From the IMG/VR virus record IMGVR_UViG_3300041809_000885, positions 1 to 57,603 of that record: DNA of 57,603 bases. One strand, 5' to 3'. Source of the DNA: a virus. This document shows, piece after piece, positions 20,511 to 28,693 of the stretch (position 1 is its first letter; the number at the start of each line of letters is the position of its first letter). The notes beneath the pieces are model-generated. The model was not told the origin of the DNA and did not search any database. It saw only the letters and a program-made list of their open reading frames with translations. Made by a program: the position numbers and the translations under genes.

Positions 20511-22311
20511 TCTCTATTATGGCCAGAAGTATTTCATCACCAAAGCGCTCGACGGCCTCGAGGAAGACAAGCACGACATCTACGTCCTGAAGTCCCGCCA
20601 GCTCGGCATCACCACGATCGCCCGCGCGCTGTCCACCTTCTATCTCGGCATTCACCGCGGCCTGTCCGGCGCTTTGGTGTTCGACTCGAACGAGAACAAG
20701 AACCTGGCGCGAGACGAGCTCGTGACCATGATCAGCGATCTTCCCGAGCGCCTGAAATTCCCGACCATCAAGAAGGACAACCGTGATGGCCTCACCCTCG
20801 TCAACAACTCGAAAATCCTGTTCAAGTCTGCGGGAGTTAAAAAAACTAAAACTTCTGGCACGTTGGGACGATCTGCAGGTCTTACACTTTCTCACGGATC
20901 TGAACTCTGCTCGTGGGACAATGACGAAGGACTTGTTTCGTATCGAAGATCGCTATCGGATAGTCATCCCGATCGCCTTTATATCTGGGAGTCCACCGCT
21001 CGCGGACCTAATGCGTGGCAGGATATGTGGTACGAGGCGCGAGCCGACGTAAACCATTGTGTCTGCGTTTTCATCGGCTGGTGGGCGCATGACGGCCAAC
21101 GCATCGAGCGCGACAGCAAGGACTGGGAGTTTTACGGCACCCAGCCGCCGACCGCCGACGAGCAGAAGAAAATCGACAAGGTCAAGGAGCTGTACGATTT
21201 TGCCATATCGCAGGAGCAGCTGGCGTGGTATCGCCGACTGGTTGATCCGGCTTCTCGCGATACTGGCGATACTGACGCTGGTTTCGAAGCGAACCAGTTC
21301 CAGAAGCAGGAAGATCCATGGGATGAGGATGAGGCGTTCCAGATTACGGGCAGCGTATTTTTCTCTGGTGAGAGCCTTAAAGATCAGTCGGACAAGTATG
21401 TTTCCAACAAATACAAATCCTACATGTTTTTGCCCGGCACTGAATTCTGCGATCTTAAGGTTTATCCGGCGGAGACGTCGCGCAATATAGAATTGAAAGT
21501 GTGGGAGCCTCCGCAGCGCGAGGCGGTGTATTCGTTCAGCATCGACCCGGCGTTCGGCGAGAACGAGAACAACGATCGTTCGTCGTTTCAGGTTTTACGT
21601 TGTTACTCCGATGGCGTCGATCAGGTCGCCGAGTACGCCTACCCGCTGATTTCGACTAAACATTTTGCGTGGGTGATTGCGGCGGTCATGGGTTGGTACG
21701 GTGCTGAGCCGTTGACTGAGATATTCTGGATACTTGAACTTAATGGTCCCGGTAGCGCTGTTCTCGATGAGATGAAAGGGCTGAAGTTTCAGATCGAGAA
21801 TTCTTACGGCCCGTTGGCCGAGCAGGGCATTCGTAATATCTTTCAGAACGTCAAACAATACATCCATTCTCGTCCGGATTCGATGACCGGCGGCGCAGCC
21901 TGGCATTGGAAAACTTCGGGACAGAACAAAGTGATGATTCTCGAAAAGTTTCGAGGTATTGTCGCTAATGGCCAGATGCGGATCAGGTCGCAGGAATTGA
22001 TTCGAGAGATGCAGCGGGTGGCACGCGATGGAGACACTATCAAGGCCAGCGGCACCGGCGACGCCGGCAAGGATGACCGTACTTTGGCCGGCGCTCTCGG
22101 GGTTCATAACTGGGACGTAAAGATTCGGCGCAACCTGATCGTCCAGAAGCGGTCGCGCGAGGCCGAGAAGGTGCGCAAGATGCGGAGTGTTGTTGACCAG
22201 ACGCAGATGTTCAACCAAAACATGATGTCGGCGTTCATGGGTCAGAAGCAGCAGAGCCGGATTGCGCAGCAGCGGCTGGCGATGAAGAACACATGGAGAT
22301 ACGGGAGATAG
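20398..22311 (+). CDS. terL: Terminase large subunit
   Basis: The 637-residue protein has an N-terminal ATPase with a terminase-style P-loop LKSRQLGITTIAR (around residue 64-75; Ile stands where Lys is usual after Gly, and the upstream basic residue may serve instead). A Walker B-like region with GSE lies near residue 168. The C-terminal RNase H-like nuclease shows acidic sites in SFSIDPAFGENENNDRSSF, ILELNGPG and KDDRTLAGALG. It pumps DNA into the prohead at the portal and cuts the concatemer. No small subunit is recognisable nearby. Bases about 20820-21060 have distinct, less GC-rich codon use. Confidence 0.9.
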   Translation: MAGWSHQKRVAFEEAFYAFLAQCRINSKNLGFVSLGDNLYYGQKYFITKALDGLEEDKHDIYVLKSRQLGITTIARALSTFYLGIHRGLSGALVFDSNENKNLARDELVTMISDLPERLKFPTIKKDNRDGLTLVNNSKILFKSAGVKKTKTSGTLGRSAGLTLSHGSELCSWDNDEGLVSYRRSLSDSHPDRLYIWESTARGPNAWQDMWYEARADVNHCVCVFIGWWAHDGQRIERDSKDWEFYGTQPPTADEQKKIDKVKELYDFAISQEQLAWYRRLVDPASRDTGDTDAGFEANQFQKQEDPWDEDEAFQITGSVFFSGESLKDQSDKYVSNKYKSYMFLPGTEFCDLKVYPAETSRNIELKVWEPPQREAVYSFSIDPAFGENENNDRSSFQVLRCYSDGVDQVAEYAYPLISTKHFAWVIAAVMGWYGAEPLTEIFWILELNGPGSAVLDEMKGLKFQIENSYGPLAEQGIRNIFQNVKQYIHSRPDSMTGGAAWHWKTSGQNKVMILEKFRGIVANGQMRIRSQELIREMQRVARDGDTIKASGTGDAGKDDRTLAGALGVHNWDVKIRRNLIVQKRSREAEKVRKMRSVVDQTQMFNQNMMSAFMGQKQQSRIAQQRLAMKNTWRYGR

Positions 22312-22312
22312 C

Positions 22313-22852
22313 ATGGCAGTCGTTCTCAAATGCCCGGCTTGCGAGAAAAAGTTCAAGTATGACGTTGCGCAGGGTTGGCCGGATTTTTGCCCGTTGTGCA
22401 GTGCCGACATCAATAACCGGGTGCCCGACGACGTCGTCGTGATGCCTGCCTTTCTGTCGCAGAAGTCGAAGAATAACGACAAGGTGGCGCGCGATATCAT
22501 GGACAGCTCGGAAAAGCGGGCCGAACTCGGCGCTGCCATGGCCGGCGTTCCGGTATCCGAGATGTCGAACCTCAAGATCACCAATCTCAACGACCGCAGG
22601 GATGCCGAGTTCTCGGCGATCGAGGTCAACAACCCGGTGACCCAGCGGATGGCCGAGATGAAGGCCCGCGGCATGCCGACCGGCTTCGGCGTGGCTCAAG
22701 CCAACGAATACGCGGCACAGGCCCACACCGGCGTTGCCCCGCACGCTGGCCTGCGCTCGCGCAATCGGGTACAAGCAGCGTTAGCTCCGATCGGGAGCGC
22801 CCCGCTGCCGCTTGAGATCACCAACAACCCGAATTACAGGTCGCCTGTATGA
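22313..22852 (+). CDS. Zinc-ribbon hypothetical protein (179 aa)
   Basis: ATG 22313 comes right after the terminase stop. The N-terminus has a CPACEKKF...FCPLC zinc ribbon (residues 7-29). The rest is helical then disordered, Pro/Ala/Asn-rich toward the end. It sits between terminase and portal and overlaps the portal ATG, so a role in head assembly or packaging is likely. No known family is recognised. Confidence 0.7.
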   Translation: MAVVLKCPACEKKFKYDVAQGWPDFCPLCSADINNRVPDDVVVMPAFLSQKSKNNDKVARDIMDSSEKRAELGAAMAGVPVSEMSNLKITNLNDRRDAEFSAIEVNNPVTQRMAEMKARGMPTGFGVAQANEYAAQAHTGVAPHAGLRSRNRVQAALAPIGSAPLPLEITNNPNYRSPV

Positions 22853-24579
22853 TCCCTCTCCCGACAGCCGAGAAGGAACTGATCCCGGCGGCAATGGAAT
22901 TGATCGAGACCTGCCGGGTCAGCCAAGGCAATCGGGCGGCGTATTACCGGTTGCTGAATCAGATCGCCGAGACCGGCCGCCCCGACGGCAACAAGGCGCT
23001 CATCAACATGATGAACGCACATCTTGAGCGCACGCAGTCGCATCTGTTCTCGCCGATCGAGTTGAAATTCTCTTGCGACTTCGACAACGACTACAAGCCC
23101 GATGTGATCAAGCGCGGGCAGGTCGCCGCCAAGCACTTGACCCGGCATTGGGAGCGATCCGGCTGCGGCACGCTGTTCGGTCAGGGCGTCAAGGAAGGTT
23201 TGAAATACGGTGCCGCGCTGCTCAAGCAATGGCCGAAGTCCGAAGGGCCTGTCGGCAAGGAGCGGATTTATTACGAGAAGAAGCTGGTGATGCCGTGGAA
23301 TTTCGGCGTCTACCGCGAGAGCGAGAGTGACATCGATAATCAGGAAGCGATGTGTGAGACGTCGTATTTGACCGGTCCCGAGGTATGGCAGCGCATCTGG
23401 CGCTTTCCCAAGGCTAAGGAACTGTACGATCGTATCATGGTTCACGGTCAGGTCGGGCAAAGTACCGGCAGCGGTCCCGATAGTTTTTTTCATCAGGTGC
23501 TGTCGACATCGCAACTCAACACCGGCGTCAACGCGGCGACGCGTCCGCTGTCGGGCGGCATTGTCCAGCTTGGCAACGATCCGAATTACCCGACCATCAG
23601 TCCGACCGACGGCGCCCCGACGGTAAAGTTTCACGAGCTGTGGGTGAAGGGTGAGGAAGATTACGCGACCATTCAGGTTGTCGAGCCCGATATCCTGGTG
23701 ACGCGGTTTAAGATGTCAAACCTGATGGGTATCGATCGCGTGCAGCCGTATCGGTTGATCCAGCCGAACCCGATGGTGAACTGGTTCTGGGGCCGCAGCG
23801 AGCTGATTGACCTGATCGAGCCGCAGGGCTTCCTGTCGGCGTTGTGCGATGATTTGAAGCGGCTGATCGGTTTACAGATCGATAAGATCCTGTCGTTCTC
23901 TGGCGATAACACCATGACGGACGAGGCTTATGCTCAGTTCCGGTTGGCCGGTTACTGGAACGGTGGGCCGAATTCGAAGGTCGAGGATCTGACGCCGAAA
24001 TTCCCGTCCGAATTGCTGCCGATCATCAAATACGTGCAGGAGCAGATCAACACGCTCGGCTCGTTCCCCGATATCATGCAGGGCAAGGGTGAGTCCGGCG
24101 TGCGCGCCGGTGCTCATGCGGAAACACTGATGAAAACGGCTTCGCCGACGCTGCGTGACCGCGCGCTGCTGACCGAGCAGCAACTGGCGGCCTGTGCCGA
24201 TCTCACCATGACGATGATGGAAGCCAAGGAAGACCGCAAATACTGGACCGATGCGGAGAAGATGGAAGATACGTCGTTCATGCTGAGCGATCTGCCGGAA
24301 GACTGGCGCGTCACGGTGGATAGCCACTCGTCGAGCCCGATCTTCGCCGACGAGGCGACGCAATTGCTGTTTGCGCTGCGCAAAGTCGGCGACGTCGACG
24401 GCGAATTCATCATCGACCACACCGCGGTGCCCGATAAGGAGACCGCCAAGGCCTCGCTCAAGCAGCGCAAGGCCGCTGGTCAGCAGATGCAGGAAAAGCT
24501 GATGGCGCAGCTATCGCCGGAAGGCAAGGACAAGGCGATCGAGAAGATGCTTGGGCACACGGGTGGTGGGCACCATTAG
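22849..24579 (+). CDS. Portal protein
   Basis: The 576-residue protein lies directly downstream of terminase. It has the features of podovirus portals: a long helical N-terminal part, a central wing/stem region with LIQPNPMVNWFWGRSELIDL and QGKGESGVRAGAHAETLMKT, and a C-terminal helical barrel-like part with Gln/Lys-rich end. Twelve copies would form the DNA entry ring. The call rests on gene order, size and these segments. ATGA overlap couples it to the upstream Zn-ribbon gene. Confidence 0.85.
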   Translation: MIPLPTAEKELIPAAMELIETCRVSQGNRAAYYRLLNQIAETGRPDGNKALINMMNAHLERTQSHLFSPIELKFSCDFDNDYKPDVIKRGQVAAKHLTRHWERSGCGTLFGQGVKEGLKYGAALLKQWPKSEGPVGKERIYYEKKLVMPWNFGVYRESESDIDNQEAMCETSYLTGPEVWQRIWRFPKAKELYDRIMVHGQVGQSTGSGPDSFFHQVLSTSQLNTGVNAATRPLSGGIVQLGNDPNYPTISPTDGAPTVKFHELWVKGEEDYATIQVVEPDILVTRFKMSNLMGIDRVQPYRLIQPNPMVNWFWGRSELIDLIEPQGFLSALCDDLKRLIGLQIDKILSFSGDNTMTDEAYAQFRLAGYWNGGPNSKVEDLTPKFPSELLPIIKYVQEQINTLGSFPDIMQGKGESGVRAGAHAETLMKTASPTLRDRALLTEQQLAACADLTMTMMEAKEDRKYWTDAEKMEDTSFMLSDLPEDWRVTVDSHSSSPIFADEATQLLFALRKVGDVDGEFIIDHTAVPDKETAKASLKQRKAAGQQMQEKLMAQLSPEGKDKAIEKMLGHTGGGHH

Positions 24580-24590
24580 CGAGATGAAGG

Positions 24591-24767
24591 ATGCCGGTAT
24601 CCGACCGTGACCATTTTGACGCTTTAAGGGCCGCAGATCAAAGGGCGGTGGAATTACTTGCGACCGCTAATGCCGCGAATATCAGCCGCACCCGAGAAGC
24701 GATAGCGATATTGATTTCAGTTATTTCGGTAATCGTAGCTGTTGCGGCAATCACACTTCATCACTGA
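24591..24767 (+). CDS. Small membrane protein (58 aa)
   Basis: ATG 24591 follows GCGAGATGAAGG. A hydrophilic helical N-terminus is followed by one C-terminal membrane helix (IAILISVISVIVAVAAITL). The stop overlaps the stop of the convergent leftward gene at 24761. No function is known; it is too short for most annotation tools. Confidence 0.5.
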   Translation: MPVSDRDHFDALRAADQRAVELLATANAANISRTREAIAILISVISVIVAVAAITLHH

Positions 24768-25111
24768 CGGAAGTTCGGCGTGATCACTCCCGGACTTTGC
24801 TGGGCGCCGCGAAGCACCGGGTCGGACATTGCTCGCGTGCGCGCCTTCACTTCCCCCCGCGCATTGGCGAGGCTGCGGAGAATGCGGGCTTCCTCGACGA
24901 GGTCGAGGTCTTCGAGCATGACGCCGTGTACTGAATCCAATTCGATTGATGCCTGCTGCCCGAAATCGTCCTCAACGATGTACCGGCCCGGCAATTCTCG
25001 ACCCTTGGCGGTTTCATACGCGGAGTAGTGCGCGAGTGCACGTTCTTTGTCTTTGAAAAGAAGCGCCCACACCATCGCATTCGGTCCGAAGTGGATTGAG
25101 AGGCTGTACAT
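24761..25111 (-). CDS. Hypothetical protein in leftward insert (116 aa)
   Basis: ATG 25111 follows GGTGATCG. It runs against the surrounding late genes. The sequence begins MYSLSIHFGPNAMVWALLFKD, with a mixed alpha/beta core and a basic C-terminal end. No family is recognised. It shares the leftward promoter at 25369 with the HTH gene, three bases away. The pair looks like a moron: a small unit with its own control placed in the late operon. Confidence 0.65.
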   Translation of the reverse strand: MYSLSIHFGPNAMVWALLFKDKERALAHYSAYETAKGRELPGRYIVEDDFGQQASIELDSVHGVMLEDLDLVEEARILRSLANARGEVKARTRAMSDPVLRGAQQSPGVITPNFRQ

Positions 25112-25114
25112 CGA

Positions 25115-25333
25115 TCACCCTTGTTTCTGTGAGCCGCCATTGGCCCACGTTATGAATTCCTCGCGCGGGAATCTCCACACGCCTTTGGGCTTGCCCGCCA
25201 GTCGAAACACCGGCGGGCGATTTTTTCTCATCTTGATGTAGAGGTAGAGGGTCGTCGTAGTGACGCCGAGATAATCGGCCGCCTCTTTGGCGGTGAACCA
25301 CGGTCGCTGCGACGGCGTCGGGCTAATTCCCAT
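25115..25333 (-). CDS. HTH_17/excisionase-like DNA-binding protein (72 aa)
   Basis: ATG 25333 is taken as start; GTG 25369 would overlap the promoter. The core WFTAKEAADYLGVTTTTLYL...RKNRPPVFRLAG...WRFPREEFITWA is the winged helix-turn-helix of MerR/excisionase-type proteins (AlpA/Xis-like). Such proteins act as regulators or recombination directionality factors. Being the first gene of the leftward insert, it may control its own promoter; that is inference. Confidence 0.75.
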   Translation of the reverse strand: MGISPTPSQRPWFTAKEAADYLGVTTTTLYLYIKMRKNRPPVFRLAGKPKGVWRFPREEFITWANGGSQKQG

Positions 25334-25368
25334 GAGTATTTCGAAATAATTCCAAGGACGATGAACCA

Positions 25369-25395
25369 CTTATACAACTTATGAACTTTTGTCAA
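25369..25395 (-). promoter_or_regulatory. Leftward promoter of the moron with early-type operator
   Basis: On the minus strand, TTGACA (25395-25390) and TATAAG (25374-25369) are both near-consensus, though the spacer is short at 15 bp. ATAAGTTGTAT (25382-25372) differs at one base from the operator ATACGTTGTAT at 2032-2042. It suggests that this insert is under the same regulator as the early promoters. Confidence 0.5.
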
Positions 25396-25488
25396 TTCCG
25401 CCTCTCGCCTTCTTCCCAGTTCCAAACGAGGTTGTGCGGGCACATGACGTGCGATGACTTCAACCCCTAAATAGGAAAGGGCCGCCAG

Positions 25489-25533
25489 ATGTTCACCGCC
25501 AACAAGCGCAAGCACCGCAAGGGCCGGAAGTAA
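25489..25533 (+). CDS. Very small basic peptide (14 aa)
   Basis: ATG 25489 follows GGAAAGGGCCGCCAG and ends at TAA 25531-25533. The product MFTANKRKHRKGRK is almost wholly basic. It might be a real microprotein, for example a DNA- or RNA-binding peptide, or a leader that passes ribosomes to the next gene, which starts eight bases on. Evidence is only the ribosome site and position. Confidence 0.25.
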   Translation: MFTANKRKHRKGRK

Positions 25534-25540
25534 TTCCGCA

Positions 25541-25912
25541 ATGCCTATCCCAGCTCCTGCAGCACCGGGCGGACAGCCTGCGCAGCCTCCCTTCGGACAA
25601 ACACCGGCCACCGGTGCGACGCCGAACAAGGGCTACGAAGCTGCCGGACTGCAGGAGCTGGGGGTCATCGTGAAGCAGATGGAAAAGATCCTGCCGCAAG
25701 TTGGCGCAAGTTCGGATGTCGGTAAAGCAGTGCTCGATTGCCTGAACAAGCTGGTCAAGTTCGTTCCCGCCGGATCGGTCACCCCCGCCGCCCAGAAGAA
25801 TTCCATCGAAGCCCAGCAGCGCGCCATGGCGCAGAACAATCAGCAGGCGCAGGCCGTGCAGCAGATGCGACAGAAGCAGGCGCAGCCACAGGCTCAAGGA
25901 GCCGCCGCGTGA
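25541..25912 (+). CDS. Pro/Gln-rich head-assembly protein (123 aa)
   Basis: The N-terminal 30 residues are Pro/Ala/Gly-rich and probably disordered. A helical core follows (LQELGVIVKQMEKILPQVGA), then a Gln/Ala-rich tail. Location between portal and scaffold and low complexity suggest a scaffold-related or minor capsid factor. The stop overlaps the next gene (GTGA). Confidence 0.6.
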   Translation: MPIPAPAAPGGQPAQPPFGQTPATGATPNKGYEAAGLQELGVIVKQMEKILPQVGASSDVGKAVLDCLNKLVKFVPAGSVTPAAQKNSIEAQQRAMAQNNQQAQAVQQMRQKQAQPQAQGAAA

Positions 25913-26088
25913 AAAGCACCATTTTCGAGAACAAGACCGAGATGCCGGGTCCGAACGATCCGGGCGTAGTGCGCACCGCGCAGACCCGGGTCCAGATGCA
26001 TCAGAATTACGAACCGGCGATGAACATTCCCGACAAGGATATGAGCGTCACCAATGTCCAGCGTCCCCGCCGCGGACACGGCTACTGA
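25909..26088 (+). CDS. Hypothetical small head-region protein (59 aa)
   Basis: GTG 25909 overlaps the previous stop; upstream in-frame starts lie inside that gene. The product (MKSTIFENKTEMPGPNDPGV...) is hydrophilic with little predicted secondary structure and a basic end (RPRRGHGY). It is not recognised. It is probably a minor virion or assembly protein by position. Confidence 0.6.
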   Translation: MKSTIFENKTEMPGPNDPGVVRTAQTRVQMHQNYEPAMNIPDKDMSVTNVQRPRRGHGY

Positions 26089-26098
26089 GGAGACAGCA

Positions 26099-26287
26099 AT
26101 GTCGAACGTCAACATCTTCCAGAATTCCGCCAAGTCGATCCCCGAGAGCGATGAGCAGATCATCCGGGTCAGCATGAAGCAGATCGACATTGGCGGTCGC
26201 ACCTCGCACCTGCCGGGCCAGGAGAAGTCGCCGGCCATGAACATCAGCCACGTTCCGAACGCCGGCACCATGACGGGAAGCAAGTAA
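26099..26287 (+). CDS. Hypothetical small head-region protein (62 aa)
   Basis: ATG 26099 follows TGAGGAGACAGCA, which decides against the upstream in-frame ATG at 26054. The product (MSNVNIFQNSAKSIPESDEQ...) resembles the preceding small protein in character: polar, Ser/Asn/Pro-rich, with a conserved-looking SHLPGQEKSPAMN segment. It is not recognised. Confidence 0.65.
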   Translation: MSNVNIFQNSAKSIPESDEQIIRVSMKQIDIGGRTSHLPGQEKSPAMNISHVPNAGTMTGSK

Positions 26288-26290
26288 GCC

Positions 26291-26899
26291 ATGGCGAAGA
26301 CAGTCGAGGTCGACGAAGCCGAGTATAACCAGATGGTCGCGCTGCGTGGCGTGGCCTCCCGCATGGTTGCCAAGCCGGAATCCCGTCGCCTGCTGGAGCA
26401 GGCCCAGAAACTGGTCGATCCGAACGCGGCGACCCCATTGCTTGATGCCGAGGCCGCCCAATTGGCGCCCGTCACCGCGCTCGAGAAGAAGTTCAACGAC
26501 GAAGTCGCCGCGCTGAAGAAAGAGCGTGAGGACGAGAAGCGCGAGCAGACCCTGGCCGCGATCGCTGGCAAGCAGGAAGCCGCCTTCGCCCGCCTCAAGT
26601 CTCAGGGCCACTACACCGATGAAGGCGTCGAAGCCGTCCGCAAGCTGATGGAGACCAAGGGCCTCATCGACGTCGATGATGCCGTTGCCATCTTCGAGCG
26701 CGCCAATCCCCCGCAGATGCCCGCGACCCCGTCCGGCATCACCGGCGACAAGTGGAATTTCACCGACACCTCGGCGCCCGGCACTGACAAGGCCATCGCC
26801 GATCTCATCGCCAGCAAGGGTGAGGGTTCGGTCGCCGACTCGGTTGTCGGGCGGATGGCGAACGAAACCCTTATGGAGATACGGGGGGCTCGTAGATAA
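26291..26899 (+). CDS. Putative scaffolding protein (202 aa)
   Basis: ATG 26291 starts three bases after the previous stop. The protein is highly charged and helical, with a central coiled coil (EKKFNDEVAALKKEREDEKR) and a C-terminal helical domain. It lies immediately upstream of the capsid gene except for an inserted HNH gene. Size, charge and position fit an internal scaffold that guides prohead assembly. No sequence family is recognised. Confidence 0.65.
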   Translation: MAKTVEVDEAEYNQMVALRGVASRMVAKPESRRLLEQAQKLVDPNAATPLLDAEAAQLAPVTALEKKFNDEVAALKKEREDEKREQTLAAIAGKQEAAFARLKSQGHYTDEGVEAVRKLMETKGLIDVDDAVAIFERANPPQMPATPSGITGDKWNFTDTSAPGTDKAIADLIASKGEGSVADSVVGRMANETLMEIRGARR

Positions 26900-26968
26900 A
26901 TGTTGAATTCGGCACATAGCCATGAGATACCGGGTAGGGGCATTGTTGCCCTTACAGGAGGTCTCGTT

Positions 26969-27637
26969 ATGCCGAATCCCAACGGTCGTCCTCGACAGTT
27001 TCCCGATGTCCAATTGGTTTGTCGCCAGTGCGAAAATACTTTTTTCATGCGCGGCTCGGAAGCGCGCGGGTACGAGAAAAAGCACGGCAGAATCAAACCG
27101 TTTTGTTCAATGGAATGCTTTTACAAAGCGGCGAACCGTCATGTTATCGATCTGACGGAAGACGCTCCGACTTATATCTGTGCGGGGTGCGGAAAACAGG
27201 CGCGTCGGCGCCGTGATGTACTGCATGGCAAGCCCGGGCAGTGGGATATGCGGCAGAAATACTGTACGCTAGGCTGTTCGCACCAAGCGACGGCGACCAA
27301 GATTGCAGCGCGACGTGCTGAAGGTGATTATGGAAAAGGGCACATCAGTTCCGACGGCTATCACGTCGTAAAGACGTTTGGCGGTCGCCAGATGCGAATG
27401 CATCGAGTTATCATGGAAAAGATCTTGGGGCGGGCGCTGCGCGGGAACGAAAATGTACATCATATCAATGGCGATCGTGCCGATAATCGCCCGGAAAATT
27501 TAGAGTTGTGGGTGAAGACCCAACCCTGCGGCCAACGGGCTGCGGATCGCGTCGCTGCTGCAATTTCTCTTTTGCAGGATTATCCCGAATTGGCCGAGGC
27601 CGTAGGCTTTCGACTAGTTAAATATATAGGAGGCTAG
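26969..27637 (+). CDS. HNH endonuclease with N-terminal zinc ribbons
   Basis: ATG 26969 follows AGGAGGTCTCGTT, better than an in-frame start at 26900. The 222-residue protein has two Cys4-like clusters (CRQCENTF...FCSMEC and CAGCGKQ...YCTLGC). The HNH core comes next (GYHVVKTFGGRQMRMHRVIM, then ENVHHINGDRADNRPENLEL). It belongs to a different HNH branch from those at 5948, 10084 and 52334. It is inserted between scaffold and capsid genes. The first 200 bp of the capsid gene share its AT-rich style, as expected if flanking sequence was co-converted during homing. Confidence 0.85.
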   Translation: MPNPNGRPRQFPDVQLVCRQCENTFFMRGSEARGYEKKHGRIKPFCSMECFYKAANRHVIDLTEDAPTYICAGCGKQARRRRDVLHGKPGQWDMRQKYCTLGCSHQATATKIAARRAEGDYGKGHISSDGYHVVKTFGGRQMRMHRVIMEKILGRALRGNENVHHINGDRADNRPENLELWVKTQPCGQRAADRVAAAISLLQDYPELAEAVGFRLVKYIGG

Positions 27638-27638
27638 T

Positions 27639-28679
27639 TTGCCGCTCCCAGGTCTCGGTGTCGCACCCGCAGCAGGCTCACTTTATACTGAACTAAGTGC
27701 TGTGACAAGGCGCGCTTTTGTGCCAAAATTGTTTGTCCAGCTCTATTTTGGTAGTCCATGTTTATTTTACATGCTGGGCAACTCGCAGCGCGCTGCCGGC
27801 GGCCTGAATCAGGTCACTATACCGTTGCAAGGAAATTCCATGGTCCAAGGTCAATGGACCGGGTACGGTGGAGGATTCAATTCCCCCGTTATCACCCCCG
27901 GCATCCAGAACGGCCAATGGAATTTGGCCTACTGGGTGGTCCCGGTCCCGCTGCCGTTCGGCGAAACGGTGATCCAGGCGACCGACCGCGAGGTCAGTCT
28001 GCTCAAGACCCGCATGAATGACGTCTACGCGGTCACCCGCCAGAATATGGCGCGGCTGATGTTCACCAACAACTCGGCGAACCCGCTGCTGCCCGACTCA
28101 TTCTACAACGCCTTCGATGATGGCACCAACGTGCCGACCTACGGCGGCATCAACCGCAACGCGCAGGGCAACTCGGCCTTCAAGGGCCAGTACATCAACC
28201 TGAACTCCGGCACCTACTCGCAGGGTACCGCGGGCTTCACTCGGGCAGGCATGGCTACCTTGCTGGCCGGCGTCACCGACGCGGCGGGCGGTGAAGCGCC
28301 GACTTACGTGGTGATGAATCCGGGCGATTACGCCACGCTCAACAACACCTTCATCTCGATCGAGCAGATCAACCCACCGCCGGGTTCGACCTACACGATG
28401 GACACCGCGGTGCGATCGTCCTTCCCGAACCTCGTGGTGTCCGGCATCCCGATTTTCTCGGATCACTTTTGTCCGAAGGGAAGCTGCTTCGGCGTCAACG
28501 TCAAGTACACGTCAATGTACATGTCGGAAGACGCGGCGTTCGACTTCTCCGGCTTCTATTCGCTCGTTCCACTGGGCCAGATCGGACAGCAGGGCGTCGT
28601 CGTGGTCGGGTACGACATCCTGACGGCGAAGTCGGTCAGCGGTTTCTATGGCTACAACCTGCAGGGCTCTGCATTCTAA
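27639..28679 (+). CDS. Major capsid protein
   Basis: The best start is TTG 27639, six bases after AGGAGG; no ATG or GTG exists nearby upstream. The 346-residue product has the look of an HK97-fold capsid protein: an N-terminal arm with Arg/aromatic residues, a Gly-rich loop (QWTGYGGGFNSPVI), a long central helix (TRMNDVYAVTRQNMARLMFT) and a C-terminal beta-rich domain. It follows the scaffold and precedes a probable decoration protein. Codon use is AT-rich in the first 200 bp only. Confidence 0.85.
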   Translation: MPLPGLGVAPAAGSLYTELSAVTRRAFVPKLFVQLYFGSPCLFYMLGNSQRAAGGLNQVTIPLQGNSMVQGQWTGYGGGFNSPVITPGIQNGQWNLAYWVVPVPLPFGETVIQATDREVSLLKTRMNDVYAVTRQNMARLMFTNNSANPLLPDSFYNAFDDGTNVPTYGGINRNAQGNSAFKGQYINLNSGTYSQGTAGFTRAGMATLLAGVTDAAGGEAPTYVVMNPGDYATLNNTFISIEQINPPPGSTYTMDTAVRSSFPNLVVSGIPIFSDHFCPKGSCFGVNVKYTSMYMSEDAAFDFSGFYSLVPLGQIGQQGVVVVGYDILTAKSVSGFYGYNLQGSAF

Positions 28680-28693
28680 AAGGAGAGTTTTAA

